Notes: a model not told the origin generated them from the letters alone. A DNA stretch of 17,386 nucleotides from UBA4732 sp002404095 (GCA_036783645.1 DAIPWT010000142.1:1-17386), one strand, 5' to 3'. Numbered from the stretch's first letter, positions 7,867 to 15,497 are shown. A program made the numbers and translations.

Positions 7867-8295
7867 TCAGCCTCGATTTCTTGAATGCTGTTCGTCCAGG
7901 GGGGCGTCGGACCAAGCCTCGCGCACCAGCTTCAGCGTGAGGGGTGCGCCGATGAAAGTCTCCAGCAGCCCGAGCAAATGGGCGGTGATCGCGACTGCCG
8001 CCTCGGGTCCACCGTTCGTCACACTAACTGCGAGCACTTCACAACCTTCCAGGGAGCCGTCGGGCTTGAGCTTTACGATTTGCAGTGAAGGGACGTCCGA
8101 GCAGGCCAGAGCCAGCGCCCGCCGCAGGAGCGACGTGAAGCCGTCTGAACCGGCGAATCGTGTCAGGGAGATTTGCAGCTTCTCACAGACCCGCACCGCT
8201 TCATGCACGTGCGCACCGGTGGCGCTCTGGCTCGCCGCTTCCACAGCCAGCAATCGCCGTGCCCAGTCTCGCATCAATGCGGATGACATATCCAT
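7867..8295 (-). CDS. Hypothetical protein, first gene of the KaiC/kinase unit
   Basis: A 142-residue soluble protein not recognised as any named family. It is not KaiB: it is longer, and a thioredoxin-like CxxC or KaiB core is not apparent. It appears mixed alpha/beta, with a helical N-terminus, a strand-rich middle (VPSLQIVKLKPDG, about 85-97, then VLAVSV) and a helical part AVAITAHLLGLLETFIG. The stop is 3 bp before the KaiC-like start, so the two are almost certainly co-translated. I chose the ATG at 8295; a second ATG two codons later is equally possible, and no clear ribosome binding site precedes either. Its position suggests a regulator or adaptor for the KaiC-like ATPase or the kinase, which is inference from context only. 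Confidence 0.8.
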   Translation of the reverse strand: MDMSSALMRDWARRLLAVEAASQSATGAHVHEAVRVCEKLQISLTRFAGSDGFTSLLRRALALACSDVPSLQIVKLKPDGSLEGCEVLAVSVTNGGPEAAVAITAHLLGLLETFIGAPLTLKLVREAWSDAPLDEQHSRNRG

Positions 8296-8347
8296 GCAGG
8301 TTAGTCTATCAGATTTTGGTTTCAGGCCAGAGGCGAATAGACCGTCC

Positions 8348-9421
8348 TCACTCCTGTCCTTTATAGCGTTTTACCAGCCCGTCAATGTACGCTACATAAC
8401 GATCCGCCAGTTCGCGGTCATGAATCACGAGGATGTTTTCCGCGTTCTCCGTGGCGCTGTGCGATAGATTATAGCTGCCGGTGACGACCGCGTCGTCGGC
8501 CACCACGACTTTGTTGTGCATGAAATCGTGTTTACTCGTCGGCGTATACGGCGTCGAGCGCTTGCCGGCGAGTTTGGCGGCCACGTCCTGAAACACCGGG
8601 ATCTTCCACGCCGACGGGCCGGTCTTCCATTGCTCGACCACCGACGCCATCTGCGTTTCATCGTAAACGCCGCCGAATTCGGCCAAATGACCCTTTTGCA
8701 GCACATCGCTTAACGCCCCCAGGATGCCGCCCGACGTGATGAGCATCGAACCCATCTTCAGGCGATTGCGGGCGCTGCGGATCAGGTGCGCCACGTCCAG
8801 GTCGATGGATCGCCCTTCACCCGGCGAGAACGCGACCTTGATCTGCGTACCGCCGACGGACAGCGTGCCCACGTCGTGGGCGCCGGTCGTGGCGATGTCG
8901 CCCTTGTCCCATAGTTCGCTGAAATCCGTCTCGTAGTAGGCGCACAATTCCGGCGAGTCGATGCGGACGATGTTGTTCTCCTGAAGGCTCCAGGAGTCGT
9001 CGGTGAAATTCGTCGAGCCGGTCCAGACGGCGGCCGTCGGCGTTTTGCCGTCGCGGACGATGTACTTGTGGTGCATCAATTTCGGCATTTGCGGATCGCC
9101 GCCGGTGATGCGCTTCGATTGCACCTTGTCGCCGATGCGTTGGACGAAGTCGGCCGTGCCGGGCGGCGCGGGGTCGGCGCCGCTCTCGGGAAAGCCTACC
9201 TGGAGCTTGCCGGCGTCGTAGACGATGCGCACGTCCACGCCGGCCGCGGCCCGACTGCGCAGCGCATTGACGACGGCGCCGGCGGTAACGTCGCTAAGGC
9301 GAAAGTCATAGATGGCGATGTGCAGACTGGTTTTCGCGGCGTTGAGGAACTCCGCCAACTGGCCGGCGATCTGAGCCGGCGCCTGTTTGTCCTGTTCCAG
9401 GAAGGTTACGGCCAAGGGCAT
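8348..9421 (-). CDS. Phospholipase D-like protein with two HKD motifs
   Basis: A 357-residue protein of the phospholipase D superfamily, which includes phospholipases, nucleases and phosphatidyltransferases acting through a phosphohistidine intermediate. Both HxKxxxxD motifs are present: HHKYIVRD (His117, Lys119, Asp124) followed by GSTNFTDDS, and HNKVVVAD (His302, Lys304, Asp309) followed by GSYNLS. There is no signal peptide or membrane segment, so it is probably cytoplasmic. I chose the ATG at 9421 because AAGGAG (9428-9433) lies 6 nt before it; an upstream ATG at 9472 would add 17 poorly conserved-looking residues. It ends 52 bp before the 142-residue gene, close enough to be transcribed with the KaiC unit, though a functional link is unproven. 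The substrate, lipid or nucleic acid, cannot be decided. Confidence 0.9.
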   Translation of the reverse strand: MPLAVTFLEQDKQAPAQIAGQLAEFLNAAKTSLHIAIYDFRLSDVTAGAVVNALRSRAAAGVDVRIVYDAGKLQVGFPESGADPAPPGTADFVQRIGDKVQSKRITGGDPQMPKLMHHKYIVRDGKTPTAAVWTGSTNFTDDSWSLQENNIVRIDSPELCAYYETDFSELWDKGDIATTGAHDVGTLSVGGTQIKVAFSPGEGRSIDLDVAHLIRSARNRLKMGSMLITSGGILGALSDVLQKGHLAEFGGVYDETQMASVVEQWKTGPSAWKIPVFQDVAAKLAGKRSTPYTPTSKHDFMHNKVVVADDAVVTGSYNLSHSATENAENILVIHDRELADRYVAYIDGLVKRYKGQE

Positions 9422-9427
9422 CGACGG

Positions 9428-9433
9428 CTCCTT
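9428..9433 (-). promoter_or_regulatory. Ribosome binding site AAGGAG fixing the PLD start
   Basis: On the minus strand AAGGAG is separated by 6 nt from ATG at 9421. This near-perfect site argues against the in-frame ATG at 9472. Confidence 0.75.
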
Positions 9434-9507
9434 GCATGGGAGAAATGGGCGGACGGTATGTTCCTGAAACATTGTAGAAATTATCGAGCGGCGATGTTCA
9501 ACTTCGC

Positions 9508-9576
9508 CGAGCCGCGACCGTTAGGGAGCGGTTTGCGGCTGCGTGACGCCTACCGCTCCCTAACGGTCGCGGCTCG
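9508..9576. repeat. Family A palindromic repeat overlapping the end of the ATP-grasp gene
   Basis: Perfect 25-nt arms at 9508-9532 and 9552-9576 with a 19-nt loop. The right arm lies inside the ATP-grasp coding sequence: it supplies the final codons (ending S-R-D-R) and the TAG stop at 9560-9562. It lies between two genes on the same strand, so it may end transcription of ATP-grasp or shield its mRNA 3' end. Confidence 0.9.
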
Positions 9577-10570
9577 TTAGGGTAAAGCGCACCTGATCCG
9601 TCCGCCATTCCCAGCGCGGCGGTTCATCCCCTTCCATGACGGCCAGTAGCGCCTCCGCGAGATTGAAACGCGCCAACGCTCGTAAGCCGACATATGAGGT
9701 CGTTAAACGCGGATTGATTTCGATCACGGCGTCCCGGTCGGCGGCCTTCCCAAGCACGACATCGACGCCGACATAACCGGCCAGCCCTTCCACTGCGTCT
9801 AGCGCGCGAGCGGCGAGGTGTGTCGCCCTTGCATTCCGTTGGGGGTCGAGCGGTAGACTTCCGCCCAGGTAACGAAACCGGCCGTCCGTCGAGAGATGTT
9901 GCGCCGCGGCGGGCATGGCAAGCCGACGGCCGGGACCGATCAAGAAAGAAACACTGACCGCTTCGCCCGGAATGAACGGTTGCACGATCAGGTCGCCAGC
10001 CCAATCCTCTGCCTTCGCCGCATCGGCGGCTCGACGCAATTCACCCTCATCGCGGACCAGGAAAGTGGCTTGCGAGCCTGTCCCATAGCGCGGCTTACAC
10101 ACCGCCGGAAACGAAGACGCCGCCGTCGGCCAGCAGGCCGTCGCGGGCGTCGGTACGCCCCGTTCGGCCAGACCGCCCGCCAGGCGCAGTTTATCACCGG
10201 CAAGCAGTACCGCGTCAGGCGTGGAATTCAACGATAGGCCATCCGCATCCTCCACCCAACGCAGCCGCGTTGCCAGAATGTCGTCGAACTCCGGCGCCAC
10301 CACGAGCGTCCGGTCGGCGGCGCCGGCCAGCCGGTGGAAAAGAGCCTTTTCCTCTCCCTCTTTTACCATGTGGACGACGACTCCGTGCGGCGGCGCCAAG
10401 CCGGCGCTACGCACGCCGCGGCCGAGCATCGTTTCGACGGTAACACTGGGTAGTCGCCGGAAATCCTCCAGCAACGCCGCTAGCATCGCCCAACCTTCCG
10501 TTGCCAGCGAAGCAGCCGCGGTTCGGATCGCGGCCTCAGCGCACAGGTGTTCGTAAACGAAGATGCGCAT
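9560..10570 (-). CDS. ATP-grasp ligase, MfnD/COG1821-like
   Basis: A 336-residue ATP-grasp enzyme: ATP-dependent joining of a carboxylate to an amine or similar acceptor. ATP-binding elements are visible: FPAVCKPRYGTGS (154-166, with Lys159), DLIVQPFIPGEAVSVSF (193-209) and the metal-binding EINPR (284-288) followed by LTTSYVGLR. The opening MRIFVYEHL and the NPRLTTS ending look like the tyramine-glutamate ligase MfnD group, used for methanofuran-type cofactors; planctomycetes are known to carry related C1-carrier pathways. That assignment is by recollection of motifs and is not certain. No strong ribosome binding site precedes the ATG at 10570. The last residues and the TAG stop are encoded by an arm of a family A palindrome, so the native C-terminus may have been altered by that repeat. 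Confidence 0.85.
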   Translation of the reverse strand: MRIFVYEHLCAEAAIRTAAASLATEGWAMLAALLEDFRRLPSVTVETMLGRGVRSAGLAPPHGVVVHMVKEGEEKALFHRLAGAADRTLVVAPEFDDILATRLRWVEDADGLSLNSTPDAVLLAGDKLRLAGGLAERGVPTPATACWPTAASSFPAVCKPRYGTGSQATFLVRDEGELRRAADAAKAEDWAGDLIVQPFIPGEAVSVSFLIGPGRRLAMPAAAQHLSTDGRFRYLGGSLPLDPQRNARATHLAARALDAVEGLAGYVGVDVVLGKAADRDAVIEINPRLTTSYVGLRALARFNLAEALLAVMEGDEPPRWEWRTDQVRFTLTSRDR

Positions 10571-10580
10571 TGAGAGCCAA

Positions 10581-10684
10581 TAACTTTATGGGCGAACAGC
10601 CGGCGTGAGCCGGCTGGTACGTCACGTTATCGCCGACTTGGTGACGTACCAGCCGGCTCACGCCGGCCGTTCGCCATTTTGTTA
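10581..10684. repeat. Long inverted repeat, family C
   Basis: Main arms of 35 nt at 10591-10625 and 10641-10675 pair with one mismatch around a 15-nt loop; pairing continues imperfectly outward to taac/gtta at 10581 and 10684. Each arm contains its own hairpin, agccgg-cgtgag-ccggct. The sequence is unrelated to families A and B. It sits between the TolC terminator and the ATP-grasp start, just 10 bp before the latter, so it would be in or next to the ATP-grasp leader. It is non-coding. Confidence 0.85.
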
Positions 10685-10721
10685 CAGCCACCGAGACAAA
10701 ACAGCGTAAGAAACAAACAAA

Positions 10722-10756
10722 ACTCCCTTCGCCCCCACGGTGGGGGCGAAGGGAGT
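10722..10756 (-). terminator. Intrinsic terminator of the TolC-family gene
   Basis: A perfect 16-bp stem (10722-10737 with 10741-10756) closes a 3-nt loop. Read on the minus strand it is followed at once by TTTTGTTTGTTTCTT, a U-rich tail. It lies 32 bp after the stop of the TolC-family gene. This is a textbook Rho-independent terminator, unlike the T-poor A and B palindromes. Confidence 0.9.
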
Positions 10757-10788
10757 CCGTATTGTATGCGTCCACTTGGCGTTTCACG

Positions 10789-12945
10789 TCACTTCATGGA
10801 TGACGGGACGGCCGGGAGCGGCGTGCCAGGCAAGTCGCCCACCCGGTTCGGCGCGACGGGCAGGCCGGTCCCGAAGTCGATGGCCTTCTTCGAGGACGCG
10901 GCCGCATCGGACTGACCCGCACGAGTAGTCGGCGGGGCGACCGGAGCGTCCAGCAGTGGCTGCTTCATATCAGACAGCGATATGGCACGGCTCCGCTGCC
11001 CCTGCGGCACGTCCACGCTCATGTTGTCCATGTGCGATTCCGCCAGAGGGACCGGTGCGGCCCGCTCGCGGAGTTCGAGGGCCGCGCTGCGTTTCCGCTG
11101 ATGTTCCACTGCACGCTCCGCGACGGCCGTCGGCAGCCCCGCCTCGGAGATGACCACGTTGTCATGTTGCGGGATCGTGCCCTTGACCAGCTCAAAAGTT
11201 GCAAGGACATTGTTGTAATCGCGGATGGCGGAGTATTCGGACGACAGAGCCTGAGCAAAGAACCGCTGGGCTTCGAGCAACAGGTCGGGCGTGATCTTGC
11301 CGGCTTGGAACTCCTGGAACCGTGCCGTGACCTGTACGCCGAAGGCTTCTCGTTGGGCCCGAAGCGCCTTGATCTGCTCATAGGCCGTGAACACCGCCCG
11401 ATACGACTTGGCGAGCGCCCGTTGGACCTTTAACTCCTGCGTCTGCAAGGTTTCGTAGCTGCGCGCCAGGTTCAGCTTCTGGATGCGAACATTGGCTAGG
11501 GCGTTACGGTAGCCGATCGGCACGTTCAACCGCAGAGCCAGCGACGAGTTGTTGAAGTGGTCCGATGACAGGTTGCGGAAGGCGTTGTTGGCGTCGGTTC
11601 CATCCAGGTGGGTGCCAATGCTGTTGACGTCGTAGGTGGCCGCGAAGCGGAGGTCGGGCAGCAGGGAGTTCTCGGCCAGGCGCAGGTTCAACTGGTTCGC
11701 TTTGACCTCTTCCCGTGCGATGACCAGCGAAGGCGCGTTGTTGAGCGCCTCGTCAAGGGCGGTGTCCCAATCGGGCTGGAACGCGGCCAGAGTGGGCGAA
11801 TCGCTGGGCACCAGCCGATGGCCGTCTTCCACGGGCATACCCAACATGCCGCGCAGCTGGCGCTCGCGCTCCAGCACGTCGTCGAGCGAAGCCAGGCGGT
11901 TGCTGCGGAACAACTCGTATTGGCCGCGCGTCTGGGCCACGTCCGCAATGGCGATTTTGCCGGCTTGCAGCTTCACCTCGGCGATCTTCCAGGCTTCGTA
12001 GGCTTGCCGCAGGGCCGTTTCATTGGCGTACAGCGTCCAATAGGCGTTGTAAAGGTTCCAGTACGAGAATTCGACGTTGGCCAGCATGATGTTGACGACG
12101 CGCTGGAACTCGGCCCGTTGTTGATCGAAGCGGAGGCGCGTGATGAGGATGCCCTCGACGCCCGGTTGCGGCAGGCCGCCGAGGACGCCGCCGTTGGGCA
12201 GCAGGATACTGCCGGGGTGCGACTGGCGCAACTGGTTGATTTCCACGCCGAAGCCTTGCAGCAACGGTTGCTCGAACTGGAACTCCAAAGAAGGCGTGTA
12301 CGCCGGGTTGACGCGGGAGGGAAGGTTCGTCAGCTGGTAGGGAACGTCGAAGGTGATGCCTGCCGTACCGCCAGTCGGCAACGGCTTGAAGATAGACGTT
12401 CGCACGTCAGCCGCTTCGGTGTTGATGGAGTTTTGTCCCTGGGCCTGGAACGTGTCGATCGAGGAGGCGACCGGCCGGTCGGTGACGTTCCAGCTCAGGC
12501 TGGTGTTCCAGACGGCATCGAACTTGGACAGCGACAAGTCGATGTTGGCGCCCGTGATGGCGGGGTCGAGGGCGAAGACGCGGATGGAATCCGTGAAGCT
12601 GGCCCGGCCGCTAAACTGGACCTCGGTGTCGCTATAGGTTTCTGCGCCGGGCGACGTGTTGGCGAACGTCTGGTTGCCGACGTTGCCCTGTTCGAGGGCT
12701 ATGGAGATCGTCTCGGCAAGGGAGACATAGCGTATCTGGCGTTCCAGACTCAGGACGGTAGGCGGCGCCGCGACGCGGGCAATGGTAGGCTGATTGCCCA
12801 CGGTCGGGTCGAGTTCCCGGCACCCCAAAAGGCCCGCGGTTATGGGGCCGTTGAGGTCGGACTCGGTCAGAAAGCATTGCTGCTTGCAGCCGGCCGTCGC
12901 CGCCAGGGTCAAAGCCAGCCCGATGAATACTGCCTTCCAGCGCAT
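10789..12945 (-). CDS. TolC-family outer membrane protein, probable lipoprotein
   Basis: A 718-residue outer-membrane efflux protein, long for the family (usually 420-500). Residues 1-20 are a lipoprotein-like signal (MRWKAVFIGLALTLAATAGC; lipid-accepting Cys20 likely). An extended N-terminal region comes before the first OEP repeat, which begins near FEQPLLQGFG (224-233). The helical coiled-coil stretches are about 270-370 and 480-600, and a polar, probably disordered tail of about 100 residues follows. It should form the outer-membrane channel for efflux or secretion. I chose the ATG at 12945 because it begins the signal peptide and follows GGGGTGAG (12949-12956); an ATG at 13056 would bury the signal behind 37 residues. 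No periplasmic adaptor or inner-membrane pump gene is nearby, so its partner is unknown. Confidence 0.9.
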   Translation of the reverse strand: MRWKAVFIGLALTLAATAGCKQQCFLTESDLNGPITAGLLGCRELDPTVGNQPTIARVAAPPTVLSLERQIRYVSLAETISIALEQGNVGNQTFANTSPGAETYSDTEVQFSGRASFTDSIRVFALDPAITGANIDLSLSKFDAVWNTSLSWNVTDRPVASSIDTFQAQGQNSINTEAADVRTSIFKPLPTGGTAGITFDVPYQLTNLPSRVNPAYTPSLEFQFEQPLLQGFGVEINQLRQSHPGSILLPNGGVLGGLPQPGVEGILITRLRFDQQRAEFQRVVNIMLANVEFSYWNLYNAYWTLYANETALRQAYEAWKIAEVKLQAGKIAIADVAQTRGQYELFRSNRLASLDDVLERERQLRGMLGMPVEDGHRLVPSDSPTLAAFQPDWDTALDEALNNAPSLVIAREEVKANQLNLRLAENSLLPDLRFAATYDVNSIGTHLDGTDANNAFRNLSSDHFNNSSLALRLNVPIGYRNALANVRIQKLNLARSYETLQTQELKVQRALAKSYRAVFTAYEQIKALRAQREAFGVQVTARFQEFQAGKITPDLLLEAQRFFAQALSSEYSAIRDYNNVLATFELVKGTIPQHDNVVISEAGLPTAVAERAVEHQRKRSAALELRERAAPVPLAESHMDNMSVDVPQGQRSRAISLSDMKQPLLDAPVAPPTTRAGQSDAAASSKKAIDFGTGLPVAPNRVGDLPGTPLPAVPSSMK

Positions 12946-13242
12946 AGTCTCACCCCGTTGGAACGATCCGCCCCCGGCCAAGCCGACCGGCGTGCGATGG
13001 TTGCCCCCCGGCGGCGGAACAGAGTCCGTCGTCGCGTGCTGTCGCTTGAAGTCCAAGAACCCACTATCGGAGATGCCAAGGTCTATATCGACTGTTCCGG
13101 TCGATTCATAGAGGGAACTTTTGCCGGTTGTGCGGAACGCGCTAATGGATGGGAAGAACGAGGGCGAGAGGAAATGAACTTGGTGTCAAGCGGCGCGGGG
13201 CCGGCAAGCGCGGCGGGCCGCATTCGGTTGGCGGACGCGGGG
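12946..13242. other. Intergenic region upstream of the TolC-family gene
   Basis: About 300 bp between the DUF962-like stop and the TolC-family start, both on the minus strand. The tolC promoter should be here but I cannot identify convincing -35/-10 boxes. A short inverted repeat, ATCGAC (13087-13092) and GTCGAT (13100-13105) with a 7-nt spacer, could be an operator, but is short enough to occur by chance. No other gene or long repeat is seen. Confidence 0.5.
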
Positions 13243-13587
13243 CTACAGGCGATTAGGGTCTTCCGGGTTCCAGCGCGGCGCGATTCCGACGTAGGACATG
13301 CCTAATAAGCGCTTGATCGCGGCCCATTCGCCGACGTCGTTGCCCTCCGCGCGATGGCCAATCCACTGAAGGAGATAGCCGAGTAGTAAGGCGCCGACGC
13401 CCCAATACCACGGCAATGCCCACAGTCCCAACCACCACGCCGGCCACACGGCGAGCAAGATCACTACGCCGGCGACGGCCAGCGGGATGCCGATGAGGTG
13501 AATGAAGAAGTTGAACGGCAGTTGATGGCGAAGCCGCCAACCTTGCAAGCGGCGGCGCAGTAGGCCGCGTGGTGGTGTTGGGTTCAT
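13243..13587 (-). CDS. Small membrane protein, Mpo1/DUF962-like
   Basis: A 114-residue protein with a basic N-terminus (RGLLRRRLQGWRLRH) and two to three hydrophobic segments between about residues 25 and 75. FNFFIHLIGIP (25-35) and LLQWIGHRAEGN (72-83) resemble the HLIG and GH motifs of the DUF962/Mpo1 family, whose yeast member is an iron-dependent dioxygenase of 2-hydroxy fatty acids; the His residues (His30, His78) fit metal ligands. Function in bacteria is unknown. I chose the ATG at 13587: a longer frame reaching 13695 would translate through the family B palindrome. It follows argS on the same strand with the palindrome in between. No good ribosome binding site is visible. Confidence 0.75.
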   Translation of the reverse strand: MNPTPPRGLLRRRLQGWRLRHQLPFNFFIHLIGIPLAVAGVVILLAVWPAWWLGLWALPWYWGVGALLLGYLLQWIGHRAEGNDVGEWAAIKRLLGMSYVGIAPRWNPEDPNRL

Positions 13588-13617
13588 AAGAAATATGGTA
13601 GGGATTTCCGCTCGCGC

Positions 13618-13693
13618 GAGACCGTTTAGCCGCGACCCGAAGGGGAGCGCGGGGGGAGACGCGCTCCCCTTCGGGTCGCGGCTAAACGGTCTC
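13618..13693. repeat. Family B palindromic repeat, complete copy
   Basis: Perfect 33-nt arms at 13618-13650 and 13661-13693 with a 10-nt loop. The core is tagccgcgacccgaagggg. The arm touches the argS stop codon (13692-13694), so the hairpin starts exactly at the end of the argS reading frame. There is no T-run. It probably forms a very stable RNA 3' structure or a terminator between argS and the DUF962-like gene. Confidence 0.92.
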
Positions 13694-15464
13694 ACATCCG
13701 CTCAACGGCGCCAATGCCGAGCAAGTCAAGGCCGCGCTGAATGACGCGCGCCGTCAGATCGCACAGCAGCAAACGGCTTTGTCGCAGTTCCGGCGTTTCG
13801 GCCTTGAGAACGGGACAATTCTGAAAGAAGCCGCTATACGTCTTGGCCAGATCCCACAAGTAAGTGGTCACGAAACTGGGTTTGTATTCGGCGGCCGCGA
13901 ACGTCAGGCTTTCCTCGAAGCGCAGCAGTTGCGCCGCTAGGGCGCGTTCTTCCGGCTTCTCCAGAATCACGGGCGCCGGATTCGTCCGAAGCGAAACCGG
14001 ATCCACATTCCCTTTACGGAAGATGCTGCGATTGCGCGCGTAGGCGTACTGCATATACGTCCCGGTGTTGCCGTCCATCGCCATCATTTTGTCAGGGTCG
14101 TATTTGTAATCGCTCGCCCGGTTCTGCGAGAGGTCGGCGTATTTGACCGCGCCGAGGCCGACGACTTCGTAAATGGTCCGCAGCGTTTCCTGGCGCATCT
14201 CCGGCGCGTTCTCTCCCGGCGCCGTCGTCTCACGCCGCGCCGCTTCATACACCTGCGCCGCGCGCTCCACGGCGTCGTCAAGCAGATTGTTCAACTCGGG
14301 TACGCCGCCGTCGCGCGTCTTGAGCGGCTTGCCGTCCTTGCTCAAAACGGCACCGAACGACACATGCTCCAGATGAGCGGTACAGCCCCACCGTCGTGCG
14401 GCGTCGAATAGATTGCCGAAATGTTCCTTCTGTCGAAAATCGACGACATAAAGGATCGCGTCAGGCTTCCATTCTTTGGTTCGATACTGGATCGTGGCAA
14501 GGTCGGTCGTGGTGTAAGTAAAGGCGCCATCCCGTTTGCGGATCAACGACGGGGCGGCGCCTTCGCCGCGCGGAATGATGATCGCCCCATCGCTTTCCTG
14601 GGCGATGCCGCGCTCCAGCAAACTCGTCACCACCTCCGCCAGCATGGGGTTGTAAAAACTCTCGCCAAGCGTGTGGTCGAACTTCACGTCCAGCCGTCGG
14701 TAAATGCGGTTGATCTCTTCCAGACACGCGGGCATGAACATCTTCCACAGCCGGAGATTCTCCGCGTCGCCCGCATGGAGCTTCGCGGTTTCCTGCCGAC
14801 ACGCCTCTTGTACCGGGTCGGCCGGGTCTTCTCCTTCTTCCTCATCCCTCTTCTTGAAGCGGCCGCGCACCTCAAGGTATAGCCCGGCCAGCTCGCGCAC
14901 CGGGTCGGCTTGAAACGCCGCCTCGTCACGGAGGTTTTTGTATCCGTAGAGCAAAATGCCGAATTGCGCTCCCCAATCGCCGAGATGGTTGTCGGTTACG
15001 ACGGTGTGACCCAGGAAGCGCAGCAGTCGGGCCAGGGCGTCGCCGATAATGGTGCTGCGCAGGTGGCCGACGTGCATCGGTTTGGCCACGTTTGGCGAAC
15101 TGTAGTCGATCACGAACGTCTGTGCGGGTTGCACGCGCGAAACGCCAAGGCGGTCGTCCTCCGCCATGGCGCGCACTTGCCGCGCTAACCAGTCCGTCCG
15201 CAGTCGAAGATTGATGAACCCTGGACCGGCGATTTCCGGCGATTCCAACAGATCATCTAGTCGCAAGCGTTCCACGATAGTCTGCGCCACCGTTCGCGGC
15301 GGCTTGCCCAACACTTTGCCCAGCGACATGGCGCAGTTGGCTTGATAGTCGCCGAAGCGGGCGTCCTGCGCGGACTTGACCATCGCCGCATAGGGCGCGG
15401 GATCGGCAACCAAGTCCGCCAGGGCGTCGTGGAACCGTCGTTGCAACTCGTGCAAAACATTCAT
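13692..15464 (-). CDS. argS: Arginyl-tRNA synthetase
   Basis: A 590-residue class I aminoacyl-tRNA synthetase that charges tRNA-Arg with arginine in the cytoplasm; the length is normal. The N-terminal Add1 domain (about 1-105) includes GDYQANCAMSLGK and EIAGPGFINLRL. The catalytic domain has SSPNVAKPMHVGHLRST with the HIGH motif as HVGH (131-134); LSKDGKPLKTRDGG stands at the place of the KMSKS loop, as usual in ArgS. MDGNTGTYMQYAYAR leads into the DALR anticodon-binding domain to the C-terminus. The ATG at 15464 fits the family N-terminus, though no clear ribosome binding site precedes it. rsfS lies upstream on the same strand, 103 bp away across a palindrome. The stop codon abuts a family B repeat. 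Confidence 0.97.
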   Translation of the reverse strand: MNVLHELQRRFHDALADLVADPAPYAAMVKSAQDARFGDYQANCAMSLGKVLGKPPRTVAQTIVERLRLDDLLESPEIAGPGFINLRLRTDWLARQVRAMAEDDRLGVSRVQPAQTFVIDYSSPNVAKPMHVGHLRSTIIGDALARLLRFLGHTVVTDNHLGDWGAQFGILLYGYKNLRDEAAFQADPVRELAGLYLEVRGRFKKRDEEEGEDPADPVQEACRQETAKLHAGDAENLRLWKMFMPACLEEINRIYRRLDVKFDHTLGESFYNPMLAEVVTSLLERGIAQESDGAIIIPRGEGAAPSLIRKRDGAFTYTTTDLATIQYRTKEWKPDAILYVVDFRQKEHFGNLFDAARRWGCTAHLEHVSFGAVLSKDGKPLKTRDGGVPELNNLLDDAVERAAQVYEAARRETTAPGENAPEMRQETLRTIYEVVGLGAVKYADLSQNRASDYKYDPDKMMAMDGNTGTYMQYAYARNRSIFRKGNVDPVSLRTNPAPVILEKPEERALAAQLLRFEESLTFAAAEYKPSFVTTYLWDLAKTYSGFFQNCPVLKAETPELRQSRLLLCDLTARVIQRGLDLLGIGAVERM

Positions 15465-15497
15465 GTGCGAGTGACGCGCCTCCGATAGCCCTAGTTT

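Noticed and set aside
7867..8295. The small gene before the KaiC-like gene as kaiB
   Set aside because: At 142 residues it is longer than KaiB, and no KaiB-like thioredoxin-fold pattern could be seen.
11608..13305. A 565-codon plus-strand open frame over the TolC-family gene
   Set aside because: It is antisense to a clear TolC-family protein with signal peptide, SD and terminator; its translation is low-complexity (V, R, G, L, Q rich) as expected for a shadow frame in GC-rich DNA.
13588..13695. N-terminal extension of the DUF962-like protein to an ATG at 13695
   Set aside because: The extension is a translation of the family B palindrome and would overlap the argS stop; the ATG at 13587 gives a family-sized protein.
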